Positions 57,889 to 64,000 of a DNA stretch of 64,000 bases are shown here, one piece after another (position 1 is the stretch's first letter; each line of letters starts with the position of its first letter). The notes below the pieces were generated by a model that searched no databases, was not told where the DNA came from, and was given only the letters and a program-made list of their open reading frames with translations. The stretch lies in the NCBI RefSeq assembly GCF_004210375.1, contig NC_134825.1:75941558-76005557 (forward strand), written 5' to 3'. The translations under genes and the position numbers were made by a program. Origin of the DNA: Tachypleus tridentatus (lineage: Eukaryota; Arthropoda; Merostomata; Xiphosura; Limulidae).

Positions 57889-58403
57889 TTTTGATCTGAA
57901 CTGACAGATCAAAACACATCTATTTGCTTTTCTTAACGAACATAAACCATTATATAAAAAATAATTTTGCACGTTTTCGTGTACTGACTCTTACAACTTT
58001 GCAGTTAAACAGAAATAAGATAATATTACCCTGGGAAATACTACATGGTGATCAAAATTGCATTTAATTTCATATAATTTAATATAAGGGGTGATAATAG
58101 CACCTCTTCTGAAGTATTTGTGGATCTTAATAGCAGAACTAATTTAAATGTAGTGAGACTAGGTTTTCTCACTAAGTTGTTAACCTGACAAATTTGAAAT
58201 TCTTCACTCCTATTGGAACAAATCAAGACTTGTTACAAACGAACTTGTACTTTTGTGTTGTTGCAAGTTTCTCTGTTTAATTAAATATGTACAGTATGGT
58301 CATGTCGTATTGGTTGTGCAATGTGTTAAGTTCGTTTCATGTTAATGTTTACACCTGTATGGCACGACTCATACAAACCCATTTCTTTTTACTTTATTTA
58401 AAG
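57889..58403. other. Intergenic DNA, no gene seen
   Basis: No recognised feature. Confidence 0.5.
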
Positions 58404-58568
58404 CAGTTTTATATACGAACCATACAGTTGGTGTTCTTTTGTTAATCTTGTTGTTTGTAATGTTTATATACGAACCATACAGTTGGTGTTCTTTTGTTAG
58501 TCTTGTTGTTTGTAATGTTTATATACGAACCATACAGTTGGTGCTCTTTTGTTAATCTTGTTGTTTCC
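58404..58568. repeat. 55-bp tandem repeat, three copies
   Basis: CGAACCATACAGTTGGTG starts at 58416, 58471 and 58526, a 55-bp period. Each unit contains TTATATACGAACCATACAGT and CTTTTGTTAATCTTGTTGTT with only one or two differences, so the expansion is recent. Confidence 0.95.
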
Positions 58569-59070
58569 AATATTAGCGAAATTTCATGACTTTAATAATT
58601 ATGTTTGTTACGAAGACAACCCTCTTGGCGTCATTTTGGATTCTTTAAAAGAGATAAACGTGACACTAATAAAGCCAGGCCAAGCTTGTCAAAAGAGGCC
58701 TTAATACGGCTAAGCACAGGAAGCTCCCTATAAACTGGCCATTTCCAGATTGGTAAGATAAACTGGAAGAGATATCATAAGAAGGATGTTATTTTCACAC
58801 GCACTGATTTGATAGAAAATTACTAGAGATGGAGATGACTTGGCACCGCACATATTACGACATTGTGCGATGACAGGCGTAAGTCTCGTCAGTCATTCAA
58901 TCTACGTCATCGCCCCTTCTTTAAACGAAATTAATCAATGAATCAACAGCTTGTTAAGTTTTTGTTCACTTACTACTACCCCACCTCCTAGTTATAATTT
59001 ATATATTTAATAAAAATGTCCCTCACGTATGCTCTGCTTGTATATTTTTATGACTTCTCATTCGTGTGTC
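58569..59070. other. Intergenic DNA, no gene seen
   Basis: No recognised feature. Confidence 0.5.
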
Positions 59071-59188
59071 CTCCACTCCCGGTGGTTAAGTAGCACACTT
59101 CTAGATGTATAACGCTAAAATCGAGATTCAATACTCGTTTAGAAGAACAGCACAAATAGCCTATTGTGTACTTTTGGCCTTCACAAAA
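59071..59188 (+). repeat. Diverged tRNA-like SINE (family C)
   Basis: CTCCCGGTGGTTAAGTAGCA, ATAACGCTAAAATCGAGATT and GAACAGCACAAATAGCCTAT, then TTGTGTACTTTTGGCCTTCA, follow the order of the 30553-30632 type with a longer tail region. Heavily mutated. Confidence 0.65.
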
Positions 59189-59414
59189 AAATCATTGGTA
59201 TTTATTATGTATTTCATATTCCATTTAACTTGCTTTTCATGTAATGAGCGGTCATTGTCATTACAAGCACCTATAACCAACATAAGTGAATTTTCCCCAA
59301 GAGAATGGTTGTAAATTCCCTCTAATATTTATCATTCTGTAATTGGCTCGATATGTTTAATCACTATTTTACGAATCGTTTTCAAAATTATAGGTGTTGT
59401 ATTTACGAATTAAT

Positions 59415-59475
59415 ATGTCTTACGATGCTACAAAACGGCGATTCGATACCGGCGATGGATAGAACATGTGCTAAG
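59415..59475 (+). repeat. Short SINE head fragment
   Basis: TCTTACGATGCTACAAAACG, GCGATTCGATACCGGCGATG and GATAGAACATGTGC resemble the B-box part of family C. Confidence 0.45.
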
Positions 59476-60593
59476 CATCGAACGAATGAGCTTTAGCGAA
59501 TATTAATAAAAAGATATCGTAATTAATAGATTTCAAATCAACAACTTTTAAGTTTAAAACGTTCTAAGAGTTCTTGTCGCTGTCAGAATACAAAGATTTT
59601 AACGTTAACATAAACAGTAAATAATTAGAATACAACTTACAATTACACCATGACTTATAGAATAAGGGACGAAGAACATTTTACATTTCATATTTGATAG
59701 AGCAAAGCAGTCTTCATGGCCATTAAATACCGATTTTATTATTATTATTATTCTACGCAAAAAAAAACTAAAAATAGAGAAATCATAATTCTAGTGTCAA
59801 CGATTTTATTACCCTTTGAAATTAGTTTTCCGACAGAAATTTGGTGTTCATTCAAAAAGCTTGAAAACAAGGTGAAAGAGAAGTTGCCAGCTAATATTAG
59901 ATGATCATTTGATGGCTGTAAAACGTAAAATACTCAATGCTTTATGCACTATACAATCTGTCTCTTTAGGGAGCTAATCCTTATATTATATATGAAGTGA
60001 AAGAGTAAAAAAAATTAATACATCTGCGGGTAATCAGAAGCTACATACGAAGAGTTAGCTATCTGACTCAGTCACTCTATAACTGGTGTATATGACGCTT
60101 TTCAGCTATCCAGAGCGTCACAAAGTCGAAAATAGGCGAAAAGCCAAAACTGTGATTTCTTATTTTCGTTCATTATAATCATCTTTCTTCAACAAACTTA
60201 GCACTTATCTAGTTTTAACAGTAACTGTAATTTTATCATCATTTAATAGAGCAAAACACTCTTAACGATCTTTGACTATTTTATTTTTATTATTGTATGC
60301 AATATTTATAAAGCCTCAGAATACACTCTATAATCTATGAACCCGCATACATCGTCTCATAAAAAAGCAAACAAACAACTATTAGGAAAAGTATGATTGA
60401 CAAATAAAAAAGCTATGTAGCGCTGGCTATTGATATTGAATTAAAAAAAACTAAAACAAGATTGGAATGTAAGTAGATATATCACTTGATTCAGCTAATG
60501 ATCACATAACAGTGTAAATCATGTCGACTTTACATGGATAATAAAATCCATACCTTACTGGCTCCGTCAGAGCCTGCAATAATTTCGAAAAAG
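59476..60593. other. Intergenic DNA, no gene seen
   Basis: AT-rich; no recognised feature. The small open frame at 59716-59904 shows no domain. Confidence 0.5.
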
Positions 60594-60867
60594 TTTGTTT
60601 GTTTTGAATCTCGCGCAAAGCTACTCGAGGGCTGTCTGCGCTAGCTGTCCTTAATTTAGCGGTGTAAGGCTAGAGGGAAGGCAACTAGTCATCACCACCC
60701 ACCGCCAACTCTTGGGCTACTCTTTTACCAACGAATAGTGGGATTGAAAGTCACGTTATAACGCCCCTACAGCTGAAAGGGCGAGCTTGTTTGGTGCGAC
60801 CGGGATTCGAACCCGCAACCCTCGGATTACGAGTCGAACGCCTTAACACGCTTGGCCATGCCGGGCC
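60594..60867 (-). repeat. Family A SINE, full length
   Basis: Minus-strand copy with tail GTTTGTTTTGAATCTCGCGC on the left and a complete head on the right (GGCCCGGCATGGCCAAGCGT). No clear target-site duplication was seen. Confidence 0.92.
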
Positions 60868-61115
60868 CTTTTGCGCAAAAGAAACAGTTCGAGAACCCCT
60901 CTCCTGGTATATTAGTTCAAATATAGAAGTAATAAACGGTTATACCAAAATAGCTATTATGTGGCACTGTACCGAATTCTGAAAGGAAAATTCCAAGTAC
61001 ATTGGTGGAAGTAACAATTGATAAAGAATTGAAAAAGGTGAATGCTAGTACAGAGCGAAGAACGTTAAAGTAACAGAAGATACTTTTTGACATTCTGAGA
61101 TTTGAAATATAATTT

Positions 61116-61373
61116 TTTTGCTTTTGAATTTCGCGCAAAGCTACACAAGAGCTATCTGCGCTAGCCGTCCCTAATTTAGCAGTGTAAGACTAGAGTCATC
61201 ACTAACCACCGCCAACTCTTGGGCTTCTCTTTTACCAACGAATAGTGGGAATTACCGTCACATTATAGCTACCCCACGGCTGAAAAGGCGGGCATGTTTA
61301 ATGCTACCGGGATTCGAACCCGAGATCCTCAGATTACGAATCAATCGCCTTAACCCACCTGGCCGTGCCGGGC
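61116..61373 (-). repeat. Family A SINE with small internal deletions
   Basis: Minus-strand copy about 250 bp from the previous one, same orientation. The GGAAGGCAGCTAG block is deleted between AGACTAGA and GTCATCAC. The head is complete but more diverged. Confidence 0.9.
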
Positions 61374-62084
61374 TTTAAAAACAATAATAAGGGAGGTAAT
61401 AACAATATACCTAGACTCGATGTTTCAGATATTGGTTCATAATTACAAAATCTAGACACCTAAACAAGAGGTGCATTATTAGTAAATGATTAAACTGTAA
61501 AAGTTAAAGGTTTTATTTCCCCACCTAATGGAAGTTTTCTAAGATAAATATGTTCTATTTAAAAATGAATGCAATGTTTTCGTTTTCCTGTAAATTGTTA
61601 AATTGCAAGAAAATTCAACCGACTAATGAACATTTCTTCGTTGATAATACATTAAAAACCTCTTCGATCTGATGAGAACATATTAAACAGGGATCGTCCT
61701 ACGAAATGTAGTAAATCACAACTCTAATAGTAAAAAGTTGAAAATAATGCATATATTTTATCTTAAAGATAAGAGCAGAAGTTAGTATGCGTGTTAAATA
61801 GTTACCCTTCTTACGGAACTGTTGGTAAATTATATCAGTATGGAAATGGAAATTTGTTGACTCAAGTGGAATTGATGGCAAAGTTTAATCCCATATTGAA
61901 TTAATATTTTCGTGTATTCATAAACGGCAATGTAAGTTGTCATTAATTGGGTAGCTTTATGTTTAACAAATAAACAATCCAATGAACTTATAGATATATA
62001 TGCAAATATATGTGTGTGTGTATTTTTGGTTTTGCCTACTGCAGAAAGAAAACAAACTTATACGCAAAGCATGAAAATAATTTT
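61374..62084. other. Intergenic DNA with a TA/TG simple repeat
   Basis: A short tract ATATATATGCAAATATATGT with GTGTGTGTG follows near 61994-62024. No gene seen. Confidence 0.5.
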
Positions 62085-62095
62085 ACTTTTAAGGT

Positions 62096-62376
62096 GGGCC
62101 TGGCATGGCCAAGCGCGTAAGGCGTGCGACTCGTAATCTGAGGGTCGCGGGTTCGCGCCCGCGTCGCGCTAAACATGCTCGCCCTCCCAGCCGTGGGGGC
62201 GTATAATGTTCGGTCAATCCCACTATTCGTTGGTAAAAGAATAGCCCAAGAGTTGGAGGTGGGTGGTGATGACTAGCTGCCTTCCCTCTAGTCTTACACT
62301 GCTAAATTAGGGACGGCTAGCACAGATAGCCCTCGAGTAGCTTTGTGCGAGATTCCAAAAACAACAACAACAAAAA
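62096..62376 (+). repeat. Family A SINE, full length with target-site duplication
   Basis: Plus-strand copy with perfect 11-bp duplications ACTTTTAAGGT at 62085-62095 and 62377-62387. The tail is interrupted by AACAACAACAACAA. Compared with 44679-44954 it has single-base losses in the head (GCGCGTAAGG) and body (GCGTATAATG). Confidence 0.94.
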
Positions 62377-62387
62377 ACTTTTAAGGT

Positions 62388-63605
62388 AGTTTAAATTTTA
62401 AAGACTCGTAAAGGTTAAGAAGTAACAATCGCATCAATGAACATATTCTTCTTGAAACAACCAACTGGTTTCTTTGATGATAAAGTTTAAGCTACACAAT
62501 CTGGCAGTATGAAGTTTAACAATGATAATTTTATTATTTATGTTATATTAACCTTGGCTAGCATGTCTGTCCAACAATGTCTTCATAACCCTCTCTCAAT
62601 TACTCTGTACACGTGATACAATAAGTGTCTACTGACAGAAGCTGGTAGTCCATATATACAACGAAAGCAGAAATGTGATAAGAGCCTCGTTTTCGATCCC
62701 GATGTGACGCCATAGGACCAAAAAAAAATAAATGCATGAGCGATTGCTTGACCAGTTTTGTTGGAATTATTTACCCTCAGCATCACCTACAGAAATGCCT
62801 ACTGGTGACTACGAATCTCCCTTTCGGGTAAGATCCAGTCTTAGCTTGATTTTGGTGACGAAAGTGATTAATATAACGTTTATTTGAGTAAGTTTCTAGT
62901 GAAATGTATATATAGGACCAGTATAATACATTGTTGCGATGTGTAAAAGTAGTCAGTTCATTTAGAGCAATAGAGAAGGAATTTCGACAGTCATGATGAC
63001 AAAGTAAAAATTAATCAACTACATAACTACGAAAGTTTTTGTCACTTCTGATATTCCCTAAAATATTACTTTAGGTGTTTTTAGTTAAACGCCATTTATA
63101 TAGTACGAAAACGTTTAATTAATTAAAAAGTGAAAACGATATCGTACGCAACATTTTCAACATATTTCTGTTGGTACGTATTTATATAGTTCAAAAATAT
63201 CTAATTAATTATGAGTTATATACACCCACGTGTGGTTTTATATTCAACACTTGAAAATAAATTTTTTAAAGGAATCTATCACATAACCATTTATTTTTGT
63301 AAATTTCTGATTCATTTACTTTGCTATAATTCTAGATAGGAAAATAATTCGAGCATTCAGATGACATTTAAGTTAACCTACACAAAAGAATCTTAACTTA
63401 CTGTTTGGTGAATTTGGCTTAATGTATTTGCAGTTCAAACATTACAAGTTAGATTGCTTAGACTAGACACTGAGAAATAACAATTTTCTTTAAAAATCTC
63501 AGACTATTAGCTTCTGTGCAACTTACACAGTCCACACTTCAAAGCCATAAAATGAAAATAATATATGTGTGATGAAATAAAAGAACGATGAATGACGTGC
63601 TTATA
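62388..63605. other. Intergenic DNA, no gene seen
   Basis: AT-rich. An imperfect repeated motif (ATTTATATAGTA... and ATTTATATAGTT..., each followed by a TAATTAATTA-like run) occurs at about 63094 and 63180. Confidence 0.5.
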
Positions 63606-64000
63606 CAGTCATGTGAAAAAGTTAGGATACCCTATAAAAGCCTGTGTATTTTTTGTAACATTTTTGGATATATAGATATTTAATCTCAATTTTAACAATA
63701 CTGAGTGATTATAGTAATATAACTAAACAATTAAAACTGAAGAAAAGACTTTTCAAGATCTTTTGTGAATGTAATTCTACAAAGTTGCATATTCTAACTG
63801 AAGAAAAATTTAGGACACCCCCACATTTATTCCCACTTAAAAGGGCTCAACTCACACACAGGTGTATCACACCAGGTGCACATGATTAGAAGATCGTTAC
63901 TCAGCATTTTGAATGAGGCTTGCCCTATTTAAACCTCAGACATTTAATTTGGTGTGTTCCTGACTGTTGAAGTGAGAGTGAGCACCATGGTGAGAGCAAA
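63606..64000 (+). mobile_element. Second Tc1-like transposon, 5' end only (cut by window edge)
   Basis: After a TA at 63604-63605 the sequence starts CAGTCATGTGAAAAAGTTAG, a typical Tc1-type terminus. A related box recurs about 190 bp inward (AAGAAAAATTTAGGACACCC near 63801-63820). The outer box is AAAAAGTTAGGATACCC at 63616-63632. This is the IR/DR layout of a second, different Tc1 family. A start codon appears at 63987. The right end lies outside the window. Confidence 0.85.
63987..64000 (+). CDS. Start of a Tc1-like transposase (partial, MVRAK...)
   Basis: ATGGTGAGAGCAAA in the context GAGCACCATGG (A at -3, G at +4) lies 381 bp inside the element, where the transposase frame of Tc1 elements usually begins. 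Only four complete codons and two bases are visible. Intactness cannot be judged. Confidence 0.6.

Overview
This window is eukaryotic nuclear DNA from an AT-rich animal genome. The evidence is spliced coding exons with GT-AG introns, tRNA-derived SINEs with target-site duplications, Tc1/mariner DNA transposons, a CR1-like LINE and a very large satellite array. The two SINE families (a tRNA-like head followed by a CAAA-type or CA-rich tail) resemble repeats I associate with chelicerate genomes such as horseshoe crabs. That placement is an inference from memory and was not tested.

Layout. Positions 1-25144 are one uninterrupted tandem array of a 65-bp monomer, about 387 copies. It runs off the left edge and ends on the right in a gap of exactly 500 Ns (25145-25644). 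From 25645 to about 36.9 kb the sequence is gene-free. It holds SINE copies and fragments, a 1622-bp decayed Tc1-like transposon with 204-bp inverted repeats (31121-32742) inserted in a 37-bp minisatellite, and two further tandem arrays (52 bp and about 46 bp). From about 37.06 to 49.91 kb, on the plus strand, lies the only convincing host gene: a complete class I facilitative glucose transporter (SLC2A/GLUT1-like) with 11 inferred coding exons and about 477 residues. Its introns carry SINEs, a 167-bp inserted element with 12-bp direct repeats, and a degenerate tandem repeat. The region after the stop codon (49.9-53.5 kb) is AT-rich and probably contains the 3' UTR. A 5'-truncated, broken CR1-like LINE follows on the minus strand (about 53.5-55.4 kb). 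From 55.6 kb to the end there is SINE-rich intergenic DNA with a 55-bp tandem triplication. The 5' end of a second, different Tc1-like transposon begins at 63606 and is cut by the window edge.

The points most worth checking are these. (1) A single extra G in exon 8 of the glucose transporter breaks an otherwise perfect frame; it is either an assembly error or a real lesion. (2) The satellite has a small set of variant sites, all transitions, two of them involving CpG, and a linked three-monomer block recurs 4.9 kb apart. (3) A 167-bp hairpin-containing element is bounded by perfect 12-bp direct repeats. (4) One SINE is an inverted chimera joined at a short microhomology. I found no evidence of a bacterial-type system, CRISPR array or rRNA gene. 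Copy numbers and coordinates were read by eye, not computed.
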